Of a stretch of DNA of 64,000 bases, positions 53,903-63,462 are shown one piece after another (within the stretch, counting starts at the first letter, position 1; every line of letters begins with the position of its first letter). Position numbers and translations under genes: made by a program. The DNA comes from Streptomyces narbonensis (GTDB lineage Bacteria > Actinomycetota > Actinomycetes > Streptomycetales > Streptomycetaceae), in the NCBI RefSeq assembly GCF_014649015.1, contig NZ_BMSF01000014.1, forward strand, positions 159,534 through 223,533, given 5' to 3'. The notes beneath the pieces are model-generated. The model searched no databases and was not told the origin of the DNA. It was given only the letters and a program-made list of their open reading frames with translations.

Positions 53903-55966
53903 TCAACGGGCGCGGCGGACGCGGGCGAGGACCAGAACCGCGTCGTCGGCCGGCGGGGCGGGCAGCAGGCTCGCGAGGATGCGGTCCGCCATTGCTTCCA
54001 ACGGGCCTGGGGCCCTGCCCAGTTCGGCGCGCAATGCTTTCAGACCGACCTCGAGGTCCGCGCCTCGTGTCTCGATGAGGCCGTCGGTATACAGGGCGAG
54101 ACTCGCGTCCACGGGGAGTTCGATCTCGATCGCCCGGAAGGGGCAGCCGCCGACGCCGAGAGGGATTCCCAGGACGTCGTCGATGGTCTCCACTGTGCCG
54201 TCCGGCCGGAGTACCAGGGGCGGGGGGTGGCCGGCGCTGGCGATGCGGGCTCGTCCGCTTTTCGGGTCGTAGACGATGTACAGGCACGTCGCCAGCTCGA
54301 TGCCGGCCTCCTGGGCGCATGCGTCGAGCTCGGTGAGGAGGTCGTCGGGCTCGCTGTCGTGTCTGGCCAGAGCCTTGGTGGTGATACGAAGGCGGCCCAT
54401 GGCGGCGGCGGCCGACACACCGTGCCCCATCACGTCGCCCACCACTAGAGCGACTCGGCCGTCGGACAGGCTGATCACGTCGTACCAGTCTCCGCCGACC
54501 TCGGTGATCCGACTGCCGGGTACGTACCGGTGGGCCACGTCCACGTACGGGCTGGTCGCCAACGCGCTGGGCAACAACGCCCGCTGCAGGGTGAGGGCGA
54601 TGTCCTGGACGCGGCTGTACAGACGGGCGTTGTCCAGGCAGATCGCAGCCCGTGAGGCGAGCTCACCGGCCAGGCTGACATCGTCCCGGGTGAAGGCCGG
54701 CCGACCCGTGGACCGGCCGAACATGGCGATTCCCTGGACCGTGCCCCTGGCGATGAGCGGGGCGACGAGGATGCAGGCCAATCCACTCTCGGCGAAGAGC
54801 TGTGCGCGTGACTCGATGAGGACGGTCCGGGCCAGGAACTCCTCGTTCACCACGGCGGAGATGGCGCGACCGGTCCTCAGCATGTCGTGGATGACGGAGC
54901 CGGGCGGATACCGCACCGTCTCCACTCCGCTCACGAGTTCGGTGGCCGGAGGGGGCAGGATCGTCCCGGAGGCGATCCTGCGGGTGAACAGCGGTCGCGC
55001 CGGGTCAAAGACCTCTGCCTCGTCCATCCACTCGACGACTTCGACCACGGCTCCGTCGCAGAAGTCCGGCATCGAAGCGTCGACCAGCTCCTGGGCGGTG
55101 ACGTTCACGTCCAGGGTGGTCCCGATGCGAGTGGAGGCCCCGTCCAGCAGAGCCAGCCGTCGACGGCTGGCGGTGGCTTCCAGGATGGCCTGTTCCCGGT
55201 CGGTCACATCGAGCATCAGCCCGCCCACTCCGGGGCGCGAGCCGACCGCCTGGCTCAGGGGGAAGAGACTCACCGACCGCACCTGGTCAGAGTCCGGATG
55301 CCCCTGCGGACGCATGCCCACCAGGGTGCCCACGACCGGTGCTCCGCCCAGGGCGACGCCGCGAAGCATGTGCTGGTACTCACCACCGTCGGACATGATC
55401 ATGATTTCGTCCATGCGCCGCCCGAGGTGGGCCTCGATCGGCAGACCGTCCATGTCGGCTAGTGCCTGGTTGAGATGGACGTACCGGAGGTCCTGGTCGA
55501 GCATGACCAGACCGATGGGGCACGTTTCGAAGAGGGCGTCGAGGAAGGCGAGGTTGGTCTTGACCCGATCGAGCTCGTCATTACGGCTCGCCAGGACCAT
55601 CACCACCGAAGGTCCGCCGGATCCGGTCACGGAGAAGGCCCGGAAGCCGCAGTCGAAGACGGTGCTGTCACGATGGCGGGCCGGCAGCCGCCCCCTCCAG
55701 TAACCCTGGGTCCGGCCTCGCTCGGTCAGCCGGGTGCACGGATCGGGGGCGCCCCGGGGCCCGTCGGCGAAGAGAACGGCGCCGGGCCTCGACAAGACGG
55801 CGGTGGCGTCATATCCGAAGAGGTCCCGCGCGCCGGGCCCCCAGTAACAGACGAGGTCCCCGTCATCGAGGCCGAAGACGGCCACGGGCACGTGCTCGAG
55901 CAGCGTCCCCGGCTCGGACCAGAACGGGCCGTGGGTCTCCTCGCCCCCCGGCCGAGCCGATGGCAC
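53903..55966 (-). CDS. PAS-PAS-GAF-SpoIIE (PP2C) phosphatase
   Basis: About 687 aa. GTG 55966 is preferred because GGAAGGGGA precedes it by six bases; ATG 55999 adds 11 residues without a ribosome site. Cytosolic. PAS-like segments at ~20-130 (EHVPVAVFGLDDGDLVCYW) and ~140-255 (FETCPIGLVMLDQDLRYVHLNQALADMDG), GAF at ~270-440, and the SpoIIE phosphatase at ~455-687: LQRALLPS, EVGGDWYDVISL, VVGDVMGHG, ASAGHPPPLV, LYTDGLIE and ADDAVLVLAR (metal-binding Asp residues). It should dephosphorylate an anti-sigma antagonist. Divergent from the next phosphatase. Confidence 0.93.
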   Translation of the reverse strand: MPSARPGGEETHGPFWSEPGTLLEHVPVAVFGLDDGDLVCYWGPGARDLFGYDATAVLSRPGAVLFADGPRGAPDPCTRLTERGRTQGYWRGRLPARHRDSTVFDCGFRAFSVTGSGGPSVVMVLASRNDELDRVKTNLAFLDALFETCPIGLVMLDQDLRYVHLNQALADMDGLPIEAHLGRRMDEIMIMSDGGEYQHMLRGVALGGAPVVGTLVGMRPQGHPDSDQVRSVSLFPLSQAVGSRPGVGGLMLDVTDREQAILEATASRRRLALLDGASTRIGTTLDVNVTAQELVDASMPDFCDGAVVEVVEWMDEAEVFDPARPLFTRRIASGTILPPPATELVSGVETVRYPPGSVIHDMLRTGRAISAVVNEEFLARTVLIESRAQLFAESGLACILVAPLIARGTVQGIAMFGRSTGRPAFTRDDVSLAGELASRAAICLDNARLYSRVQDIALTLQRALLPSALATSPYVDVAHRYVPGSRITEVGGDWYDVISLSDGRVALVVGDVMGHGVSAAAAMGRLRITTKALARHDSEPDDLLTELDACAQEAGIELATCLYIVYDPKSGRARIASAGHPPPLVLRPDGTVETIDDVLGIPLGVGGCPFRAIEIELPVDASLALYTDGLIETRGADLEVGLKALRAELGRAPGPLEAMADRILASLLPAPPADDAVLVLARVRRAR

Positions 55967-55999
55967 GAGATGTCCCCTTCCACTCGCCGTTCCATCCAT

Positions 56000-56340
56000 T
56001 ATCCGGACACCATGGGCATTCCGCGGCGCGAAGTGCGCCGTAGCGAGGACTGAGCCGAAGGGAAACGCCCCCGGCCGCCGGCGGCCGGCTCAGCCCAGAC
56101 GGGCGGCAACGGCGGCCGGCACGTCGTTGAGCTCGTCCCGTCCGCCCTCCGTTTTCCTGAACCAGGACTTCTTGCACGGCGTGTGGGCGTGGGATCCACA
56201 TCGGCGAGGCGGCGGCCCGGATCCCGCCCGCGTCCCCACGCGCCGCGCCACACCCTCGCTCTGCGGAAGGGATCCGGATCGCCGGCCCGGCGGCCGTCGC
56301 TCCCCGCTGCCGACGGCCCATAGAGGTTGGAAAATAAGGT
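56000..56340. other. Intergenic region between two divergent phosphatase genes
   Basis: About 340 bp with no convincing gene, operator or consensus promoter. The last bases, GGTTGGAAAATAAGGT, are unusually AT-rich and supply the AAGG ribosome site for the next gene. Confidence 0.6.
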
Positions 56341-59166
56341 ATGAGCGACCTACTTGGACAACTCCGACGTCGGCTGCTCGGCTCGACCACGAGCTCTTCC
56401 TCTCCCCCTCGGCGTCCCCGCTCAGGAAGCCACCAGGAGCGTCAGGAGCACGCCCAGCCCCCCAAGGGAAGGGCGCGGCGCCTGTCCTCCCTTCTGAGCG
56501 TGCGCAGCGTGGCCGGCGAAGTGTTCCTCCTGCAGCTGGCCGTCGTGGTGTTGCTCGTCGCCGCCGCTGTGGTGGCGCTCGTGGTGCAAGCCCGGAGCGC
56601 CGGCATGGTGGACGCCCGGCACCGTACGCTCGCCGCGGCCGGAACGTTCGCGGAATCTCCGGGAATCGTCGCGGCGCTCCGCAGCCCCCATCCGAGCGCA
56701 GCGCTACAGCCGAGCGCCGAGGCAGCCCGGAAGATCGCCGGGGTCGACGGCATCAACGTGTACACACTCTCCGGGGTCACCCTCGCCCACAGCGACCCAC
56801 GGCAGATCGGGAAGCACGTCGTCGGCCCCTTCTCCAAGGCGGCGGCCGGCCAGTCCTTCACCGAGACCTTCGAAGGGTCCCTGGGACAGTCCGTGGTATC
56901 GGTGGTCCCCGTCAAGGACTCCGACGGCCGCGTCATCGCCATCGTCTCCTCCCCGGTCACGGTCCAGAACGTGCAGAGCATGGTGAACCGGCAGCTGCCG
57001 GTCGTGCTCGGCAGCGCAGCCGCGGTGCTCGCCCTGTCCGCGGGCGGAACCGCTCTCGTGAGCCGTCGGCTGCTGCGCCGGACCCATGGCCTGGGACCGG
57101 CCGAGATGACGAGGATGTACGAGCACCACGACGCGGTGCTGCACGCGGTGCGAGAGGGCGTGCTGATCATCGGCGGCGGCGAACGGCTGCTGCTGGCCAA
57201 TGACGAGGCGCGGCGGCTGCTGCGTCTGCCCGAGGACGCGGAAGGCCTCCCCGTCACGGACCTGGGCCTGGACGAGGGAATCGCCGAGTCGATCACATCG
57301 GGCCGTTCCGCGACCGACGAGCTGCACATGGCAACCGACCGGCTGCTGTCGGTGAACATCCGGCCCACCGCCCCCTACGGGCAGGCCGGGACCGTCGTCA
57401 CGCTGCGGGACACCACCGAGCTGCGGGCACTCTCCGGCAGGGCCGAGGTGGCCCGCGAGCGGCTGAAGCTGCTCTACGACGCGGGGGTGCGGGTGGGAAC
57501 GACACTGAACGTGGAGCGCACTGCGGAGGAACTGGCGGAGGTGGCGGTCCCACGGTTCGCCGACGTGGTCACGGTCGACCTGCTGGACCCGGTGCTGCGC
57601 GGCGAGGAGCCGACCGAACCGAGGACCGAGATGCGCCGCACCGCCGCCGTCGGCCTTCAGGGCGACCACCCGCTCTACCCCGTCGGCGAGCTGATCAGGT
57701 TCGTTCCCACCAGCCCCATGGCGGCTGGGCTGGCCGACAGCCGTGCGGTCCTGGAGGCGGACCTGCGCGTCACCCACCGCTGGCGGACCCAGGACCCGGC
57801 CAACGCCCTGCAGATCCTGGACCGCGGCATCCACTCCTTGATCGCCGTGCCTCTGCGGGCCCGGGGCGTGGTGCTGGGGATGGTCGGCTACTGGCGGGGG
57901 CAGGACTCCCCGCCGTTCGACGAGGAGGACGTGTCCTTCGCCGAGGAGCTGACCGCCCGGGCGGCACTGGCCGTCGACAATGCCCGCCGCTACACCCGCG
58001 AGCACACCATGGCCGTCACCCTGCAGCGCAGCCTGCTGCCCCGGGGCGTACCGGAGCAGTCCGCCGTCGAGGTCGCGCACCGCTATCTGGCTGCCCAGGC
58101 CGGTGTGGGTGGTGACTGGTTCGATGTCCTCCCGCTGCCCGGTACCCGGGTGGCCCTGGTGGTCGGCGACGTCGTCGGCCACGGCCTCCACGCAGCCGCC
58201 ACCATGGGCCGCCTGCGCACCGCCGTGTACAACTTCTCCACCCTCGACCTGCCTCCGGACGAACTCCTGAGCCACCTGGACGAGCTGGTCGCCCACATCG
58301 ACACCGACGAGCAGGAGTGGCAGGGGATCACCGGAGCCACTTGCCTGTGCGCCATCTACGATCCCGTCTCGGGGCAGGTGACGGCCGCCACCGCCGGGCA
58401 TCCGGGCCCCGCTCTGGTACACCCCGACGGAACCGTGTCCTTCCCCGACGTGCCGGTCTCCCCGCCGCTGGGCCTGGGCGAGGGCCTGCCCATGGAGACC
58501 ATGACGGTCACCCTGCCCGAAGGCTCCCGGCTGGCGCTCTTCACCGACGGGCTGATCGAGAGCCGCGACCGCGATCCGGACGCGGGCCTGGCAGCCCTGC
58601 GTGGCGCCCTGGCCGGGCCCGCCCTCACCCCGGAGGAAACCTGCACCGCGGTGATCGACGCGATGCTGCCCAGCAGGCCCAGCGACGACGTCGCGCTGCT
58701 GGTCGCCCGCACCCGCCGACTGGACCCCGCGCGGATCGCCGAGTGGGACGTGCGCCCCGACCCTGCGGCGGTGTCCCCGGTGCGCAACGCCTGCGCCCGC
58801 CGACTGGCGGACTGGGGGCTTGAGGACATCGCCTTCACCACGGAACTCATCCTCAGCGAGCTGATAACCAATGCCATCCGCTACGGCTCCGAGCCCATCC
58901 GGGTGAGGTTGCTGCACGACCGCAGCCTGACCTGCGAGGTCTCCGACGGGTCCAGCACCTCCCCGCACCTGCGCCGGGCCGAGGCCACCGACGAGGGCGG
59001 TCGCGGCCTGTTCCTCGTCGCGCAGTTCGCCGAGCGCTGGGGCACCCGCTACACCGCCCGCGGCAAGGTCATCTGGAGCGAGCAGGCCCTCCACGACGGG
59101 GCCGCACCGCCCGCGATGGATCTCGGGGAGGCGCTCCTGGCCGGGTGGGACGACGAGGGGTTCTGA
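56341..59166 (+). CDS. Membrane sensor: sCache-PAS-GAF-SpoIIE phosphatase with C-terminal HATPase
   Basis: 941 aa from ATG 56341. A Ser/Pro/Arg-rich tail (~1-55) precedes membrane helix 1 (~62-84, VFLLQLAVVVLLVAAAVVALVV). An extracellular ~85-217 domain (RHRTLAAAGTFAESPGIVAAL...GINVYTLSGVTLAHSDPRQIGKHV) resembles DcuS/CitA sensors. Helix 2 ~220-240. Then PAS (~257-370), GAF (~373-550), and the phosphatase (~560-795: LQRSLLPRG, GVGGDWFDVLPL, VVGDVVGHG, FTDGLIESRD, SDDVALLVAR). From ~800 a RsbW-like ATPase domain (ELILSELITNAIRYG, GGRGLFLVAQFAERWG). One protein thus carries outside sensing, phosphatase and kinase modules. Confidence 0.94.
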   Translation: MSDLLGQLRRRLLGSTTSSSSPPRRPRSGSHQERQEHAQPPKGRARRLSSLLSVRSVAGEVFLLQLAVVVLLVAAAVVALVVQARSAGMVDARHRTLAAAGTFAESPGIVAALRSPHPSAALQPSAEAARKIAGVDGINVYTLSGVTLAHSDPRQIGKHVVGPFSKAAAGQSFTETFEGSLGQSVVSVVPVKDSDGRVIAIVSSPVTVQNVQSMVNRQLPVVLGSAAAVLALSAGGTALVSRRLLRRTHGLGPAEMTRMYEHHDAVLHAVREGVLIIGGGERLLLANDEARRLLRLPEDAEGLPVTDLGLDEGIAESITSGRSATDELHMATDRLLSVNIRPTAPYGQAGTVVTLRDTTELRALSGRAEVARERLKLLYDAGVRVGTTLNVERTAEELAEVAVPRFADVVTVDLLDPVLRGEEPTEPRTEMRRTAAVGLQGDHPLYPVGELIRFVPTSPMAAGLADSRAVLEADLRVTHRWRTQDPANALQILDRGIHSLIAVPLRARGVVLGMVGYWRGQDSPPFDEEDVSFAEELTARAALAVDNARRYTREHTMAVTLQRSLLPRGVPEQSAVEVAHRYLAAQAGVGGDWFDVLPLPGTRVALVVGDVVGHGLHAAATMGRLRTAVYNFSTLDLPPDELLSHLDELVAHIDTDEQEWQGITGATCLCAIYDPVSGQVTAATAGHPGPALVHPDGTVSFPDVPVSPPLGLGEGLPMETMTVTLPEGSRLALFTDGLIESRDRDPDAGLAALRGALAGPALTPEETCTAVIDAMLPSRPSDDVALLVARTRRLDPARIAEWDVRPDPAAVSPVRNACARRLADWGLEDIAFTTELILSELITNAIRYGSEPIRVRLLHDRSLTCEVSDGSSTSPHLRRAEATDEGGRGLFLVAQFAERWGTRYTARGKVIWSEQALHDGAAPPAMDLGEALLAGWDDEGF

Positions 59167-59288
59167 GAACGCGCCGGTACGGCAGCCGCAGGGAAGACGG
59201 CGGACACCGCCGCCCGGGACTGCGCTGCCGACGCCGCCGAACGTACGCTGGCCTCGATCAGTACGCGACCGCCCGTTATGGAGCCTTT

Positions 59289-60431
59289 GTGCCCGCACCT
59301 CGTCTCCGGACAGCCTCCGTCGCCGCCTGCCTGGTCCTCGCGGCGCCCCTCGGCGCCTGCGGAGACAAGCCCACCACCGCGCCCAGAGCACCCGCGGTGG
59401 CCACCTCCGCCGCGGACGCCGGCGGCATGGCAGCGCTGACCGCAGCGGCGAAGAAAGAGGGCTCGCTCAACACGATCGCGCTCCCGAGCGACTGGGCCAA
59501 CTACGGCGCGCTGATCGACGGCTTCGAGAAGAAGTACGGGATCAAGGTCATCGTGGAGAACCCGGAAGGCACCAGCCAGGACGAGATCAACGCCATGAAG
59601 GAGCACAGGGGCGGAGGCCGCGCCCCCGATGTGATCGACGTGGGGGGCTCGTTCGCGCAGTCCGCGGCACGGCAGGGCCTGCTCGCTCCGTACGAGGTCG
59701 CCGCGTACGACGAGATCCCCAAGGAACAGAAGGACGACCGGGCCCGCTGGTACAACAACTACGGCGGTTACATCTCGATCGGCTGTGACGCCAAGCGCGT
59801 CAAGACCTGCCCCGCGACCTTCGCCGACCTGCGCAAGCCCGAGTACGAGGGCAAGGTCGCGCTCAACGGCAACCCCACCAAGTCCGGCTCCGCCTTCGCC
59901 GGGGTCTACGCGGCGGCCCTGGCGAACGGGGGTTCCTTCGACGACATTCAGCCCGGCATCGACTTCTTCGCCGAGCTCAGCAAGAACGGCAACTTCATCC
60001 CGGCCGAATCCACCCCGGCCACGATCGCGAGGGGCCAGACCCCGATCAGCATCGACTGGGACTTCCTCAACCTCGGATACGCCGACGAGTTCCGCGAGAA
60101 CGGCACGGACGTCGACTGGCGGACCGCCATCCCCTTCGACGGCAGCTTCGCTCAGTACTACGCGAACGGGGTGAACAAGGACGCTCCGCACCCCGCGGCG
60201 GCACGTCTGTGGCAGGAGTACGTCTTCAGCCCGGAGGGCCAGAACCTCCGGCTCGGCGCCTATGCACGCCCCGTCCTCGTGGACGCCATGGAGAAGGACG
60301 GCACCCTCGACAAGGCCGCCGCGGAGAAACTGCCGACAGTCGAGGGCACGCCGACGTTTCCGACGGAGGCGCAGACTGAGAAGGCAAGAGAGACCGTCAA
60401 CCGCGGCTGGGCCGAGGCCGTCTCGAACTGA
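59289..60431 (+). CDS. Orphan ABC-type substrate-binding lipoprotein (PotD/ferric-type)
   Basis: 380 aa from GTG 59289, five bases after GGAG. Lipoprotein signal ending LAAPLGAC near residue 23. Mature part: LTAAAKKEGSLNTIALPSDWANYGALIDGFEKKYGIKVIVENPEGTSQDEINAMKE, DVIDVGGSFAQSAARQGLLAPY, FADLRKPEYEGKVALNGNP and PISIDWDFLNLGYADEF. This is the family covering polyamine, Fe3+, thiamine and phosphonate binders. No permease or ATPase genes adjoin, so the ligand and its transporter are unknown; it may instead signal to the flanking sensor. Confidence 0.88.
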   Translation: MPAPRLRTASVAACLVLAAPLGACGDKPTTAPRAPAVATSAADAGGMAALTAAAKKEGSLNTIALPSDWANYGALIDGFEKKYGIKVIVENPEGTSQDEINAMKEHRGGGRAPDVIDVGGSFAQSAARQGLLAPYEVAAYDEIPKEQKDDRARWYNNYGGYISIGCDAKRVKTCPATFADLRKPEYEGKVALNGNPTKSGSAFAGVYAAALANGGSFDDIQPGIDFFAELSKNGNFIPAESTPATIARGQTPISIDWDFLNLGYADEFRENGTDVDWRTAIPFDGSFAQYYANGVNKDAPHPAAARLWQEYVFSPEGQNLRLGAYARPVLVDAMEKDGTLDKAAAEKLPTVEGTPTFPTEAQTEKARETVNRGWAEAVSN

Positions 60432-60679
60432 GGGCCAAGGACACTCCTGGCCAGGCATGCACCCGCCCCTCCGGGCTCACACCGGTGGCCACGGAACTCG
60501 CGGCCGCTGTCGGGCCCGACTACAGGCCGTGCTCACCGTTTGACGATCAGATCGCGGAGCTCGGCGAGACGGTCCCTGACCGCCTCACGGTGGTGAAGGG
60601 CGTCCGGTGTCGACTCAGCGCTCGGCCGCACGCCCCGGTCCGCGAAGGCATAGAGCATGCGCCTCCCACCGGAACCGGT

Positions 60680-60992
60680 TCCGCCGCCGTGGCCTTCTCG
60701 CCCGACGGCTCCGTCCTCGCCGCGGCCGGATCATACGGCACCGTGCGGCTGTGGGACGTGGCCTCCCAGCAGCCGCTGGACACCGCCCTGCCCGGTGCGG
60801 GGGACGCCGTCCTGTCGCCCGCGTTCTGCGCGGACGGCCTCACCCTGCGGCGGGGGCGCGCGTCCCCGTCCAGACGTACGACATCGCCCGGCGCGGGCGG
60901 TCACCGAGGTGTGCCGCCGCGCCGAAGGGACACTCTCGCCCGCCTAGTGGCGGACGTACCTGCTCGGCATCCCCTACCGGAAGGTGTGCTGA
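60680..60992 (+). pseudogene. Decayed C-terminus of a WD40-repeat (nSTAND-type) protein
   Basis: One frame gives AVAFSPDGSVLAAAGSYG and VRLWDVASQQPLDTALPG, a clear WD40 blade. The typical WD40/nSTAND ending then appears in another frame as AVTEVCRRAEGTLSPA, a TAG stop (60945-60947), and WRTYLLGIPYRKVC with the true stop at 60990-60992. A frameshift plus a nonsense codon where a charged residue is expected, and the missing upstream blades, show a broken gene. Confidence 0.75.
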
Positions 60993-61465
60993 ACGGCGCC
61001 CGCGAGGCCGGCCGGCGCGCCAGGCAGCGCGTCGAGCAGGCCGACGGCCGCGCCGGCGGCGAGGAGGACCGGCGCAGAGCGCTTCGCGTCCGGGGGACGA
61101 GGGTGTGGTTCGTGGTCATGCCCGGCGTCCTTGGGGCCGTCGGTGCCTTGCCGCCAGGTCAGGCAGGCACCGGGCCCGGGTGCGGCGCGTGACCGCCGGG
61201 CAAGTCGCGCGGCGTCGGCCGGCTCGGTCCGGACGGAGGTCAGGGACGAGGCGATGCCTTCGATCTCGCCGAAGCGCTGTTCGTCTCCGGCGGTGTGCGG
61301 TGGCCTCGCTGGGATCCGCCGCGTTCTCCGCCGATGAGATGCGGACGCCGTCCCCTCCGGGCAGAGTGGGGAAGGACCTGTTCGTACCGAGGTGGTCCCC
61401 CGTGGCCCCGCGTGCTGGAGACGGGACAGACTGATACGAGGATTGTCGTGACGTCGGAGTGATCG
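60993..61465. other. Intergenic region without a supported gene
   Basis: About 470 bp. The minus strand has a short stretch that could encode a membrane helix (APVLLAAGAAVGLLDALPGAPAGLAGAV, ~61000-61080), but its plausible start is in another frame; it may be a second remnant. Confidence 0.5.
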
Positions 61466-62308
61466 ATGTTCCGCAGACGGCCGACCGACGACAGCGAGGA
61501 CCTTCTGGTCCGGCTCGGGTCGCTGACCGCCAGGGCGCGGGAGTTGGCCGAGACGCAGCGTTCCCGTGTCGAGCTCGCCGTGGCCCTGCAGCGCGACATG
61601 CTGCCCTCGGACCTGCCCAGTTTTCCGGGCGCCCGGCTGGCCGTCCGCTATGAGCCCGCCAACCACGGGCTCAACGTCGGCGGTGACTGGTACGACGCCT
61701 TCTCCCTGCCCGGCGGGCAGATCGGCATGTCCATCGGTGACGTACAGGGGCACAACATCGAGGCCGCCGCCTTCATGGGACAGGTCCGCGTGGCACTGCG
61801 CGCGCTGGCCTCCGTCACCGGAGACCCGGGAGAGCTGCTCGGTCGCACCAACGACCTGCTGATCTCTCTGGGCGCCGACCTCTTCGCCACCTGCACCTTC
61901 CTGCGGCTCGACCCCGCTGCAGGCACCCTGGAGTGCGCCCGGGCCGGTCACATCCCCCACATCTGGGCCACCACCGACGGCCGCTCCGGCATCGACGACA
62001 GCGAGGGCGGTCCTCCGCTCGGTGTGCTCCGCGGCGTCGACTACCCGGCCACGCGCCACCGGCTCACCGCCGACGGCGTCTTCGTCCTCCTGACCGACGG
62101 GGTGGTGGAGGGGCCATCGCTCCACATCGACGAGGGTCTGGACCGGGTGACGCGGCTCGCCGGGATCACCGCCGTCGCCGGGCTGGACGTCGACGCGCTC
62201 GCCACCGCCGTCATGAAGCTGGCGGCCACGGTGGGGCACGAGGACGACGCTGCCGTCCTGGTCGTCGGCCATGACGGCGGTCCGGGCCGGTCGGCGGCCG
62301 GGGAGTAA
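61466..62308 (+). CDS. Short SpoIIE (PP2C) phosphatase
   Basis: 280 aa from ATG 61466, six bases after GGAG. An N-terminal helical/coiled segment (~1-40, LVRLGSLTARARELAETQRSRVELAVAL) replaces sensor domains. The phosphatase covers ~40-280: LQRDMLPSDLP, NVGGDWYDAFSLPGG, SIGDVQGHNIEAAAFMG, ARAGHIPHIWA, LLTDGVVEGP and HEDDAAVLVV. The PP2C metal Asp residues are present; GDVQGHN is changed from the usual GDVxGHG. It probably acts on an anti-sigma antagonist. The MASE1 gene downstream could supply the sensing. Confidence 0.92.
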   Translation: MFRRRPTDDSEDLLVRLGSLTARARELAETQRSRVELAVALQRDMLPSDLPSFPGARLAVRYEPANHGLNVGGDWYDAFSLPGGQIGMSIGDVQGHNIEAAAFMGQVRVALRALASVTGDPGELLGRTNDLLISLGADLFATCTFLRLDPAAGTLECARAGHIPHIWATTDGRSGIDDSEGGPPLGVLRGVDYPATRHRLTADGVFVLLTDGVVEGPSLHIDEGLDRVTRLAGITAVAGLDVDALATAVMKLAATVGHEDDAAVLVVGHDGGPGRSAAGE

Positions 62309-62329
62309 GGGGAGGGGGCTCGCCTCGGG

Positions 62330-62373
62330 CCGGGTCGGTCCTCGGACCGGGTCGGTCCTCGGACCGGGTCGGG
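62330..62373. repeat. 17-bp tandem repeat, 2.6 copies
   Basis: Unit CCGGGTCGGTCCTCGGA at 62330-62346 and 62347-62363, then a partial copy, right after the phosphatase stop. Confidence 0.8.
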
Positions 62374-62496
62374 CCCGTGCCGTAAGGCGGCGTCCGACAC
62401 GCAGGGGGCCTTGCCCGGTCGTGGCGGCCCGGCCGGTGTCTGATGGCTGACGTGTTGGATACTCGGCAGTTCCGGCCTTCTACGGAGGCGGCTCTG

Positions 62497-63462
62497 ATGT
62501 CGCTGGCCGTGGCCATTTGCTACTACGCGGCCGGACGACTCGGCCTGATGGGCCGCCTCGTCGTCGAAGGCGTGGTGGTCACCCCCATCTGGCCGCCCAC
62601 CGGCGTCGCCGTCGCCGCCCTGCTGCTGCTCGGCGCGCGGGTCTGGCCTGGGATCGCCCTCGGCTCATTCCTCGTCATCGCCTCCCTCACCGCTCCGGGG
62701 CCCACCACGGTGGTCACCGTGGTGAGCAACACCGTCGCGCCGCTCTGCGCCTTCCTGCTGCTGAGACGGGCCGGCTTCCGGCAAGACATGGCGCGGCTTC
62801 GGGACGGACTCTCCCTGGTCTTCCTCGGCGGGTTCGGCGCCATGCTGATCAGCGCGACCGCGGGAGTCGGACTGCAGGTGGCGAAGGGCTCCCTGGACAA
62901 GAGCGAGTTCTGGCCAGTCTGGCTGGCCTGGTGGGTGGGCGACACGATGGGGGTGCTGCTCGTCGCCCCGCTCCTGCTCGTCCTCGCGGGGCCGGCCGCA
63001 CGGTTCCGGGTACGGCGCTGGAAGGAGGCGGTCTTTCTGGGGCTGACGACCCTGGTCCTCATGCCCATGGCCGTCCTCAGCCAGATGAGCATGCTGTTCC
63101 TCGTCTTCCCCCTGCTGATCTGGGCAGCGCTCCGCTTCCAGCTCGCCGGAAGCATGCTGTGCGCGCTCTTCGCCTCCGTGCTCACCACCTTCGAGGCGAC
63201 CTCCGGGCGGGGCGCGTTCCTCCACCTGACGGACGTCGAGATCATGGCCAAGCTCCAGGCGTTCAACGGTTCCGCCGCCCTGACCGCCCTGCTTCTCGCC
63301 TCCGTCATCACCGAGCAGCGTGCGACCCGCCGGTCGGTGCGCCGCGCCTGCCAGGAACTGGCGGAGGTCCTGGAGCACCTCGCGGCGGGCGAGCCCTCGC
63401 CGGGTCCACCCGGCACCGCCGAGAGCCGGGCAGCCCCACCCGGCGGGCACCGAGATCCGTGA
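62497..63462 (+). CDS. MASE1-domain integral membrane protein
   Basis: 321 aa from ATG 62497, eight bases after GGAGG; ATG 62443 would add 18 residues but lacks a ribosome site. Around eight membrane segments: SLAVAICYYAAGRLGLMG, VTPIWPPTGVAVAALLLLGARVWPGIALGSF (the WPPTG motif), FWPVWLAWWVGDTMGVLLVAPLLLVL (WWxGDxxG motif) and SMLFLVFPLLIWAALRF. These are hallmarks of MASE1 sensor domains. No output domain follows, only a ~40-residue tail with ACQELAEVLEHLA. It may sense a signal for the neighbouring phosphatase. Confidence 0.9.
   Translation: MSLAVAICYYAAGRLGLMGRLVVEGVVVTPIWPPTGVAVAALLLLGARVWPGIALGSFLVIASLTAPGPTTVVTVVSNTVAPLCAFLLLRRAGFRQDMARLRDGLSLVFLGGFGAMLISATAGVGLQVAKGSLDKSEFWPVWLAWWVGDTMGVLLVAPLLLVLAGPAARFRVRRWKEAVFLGLTTLVLMPMAVLSQMSMLFLVFPLLIWAALRFQLAGSMLCALFASVLTTFEATSGRGAFLHLTDVEIMAKLQAFNGSAALTALLLASVITEQRATRRSVRRACQELAEVLEHLAAGEPSPGPPGTAESRAAPPGGHRDP

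Noticed and set aside
56704..59391. Minus-strand frame opposite the sensor phosphatase
   Set aside because: Same shadow pattern; the plus-strand gene carries complete motifs.
60974..61112. Small minus-strand frame with a possible membrane helix
   Set aside because: Start codon and hydrophobic stretch are in different frames; at best a remnant.
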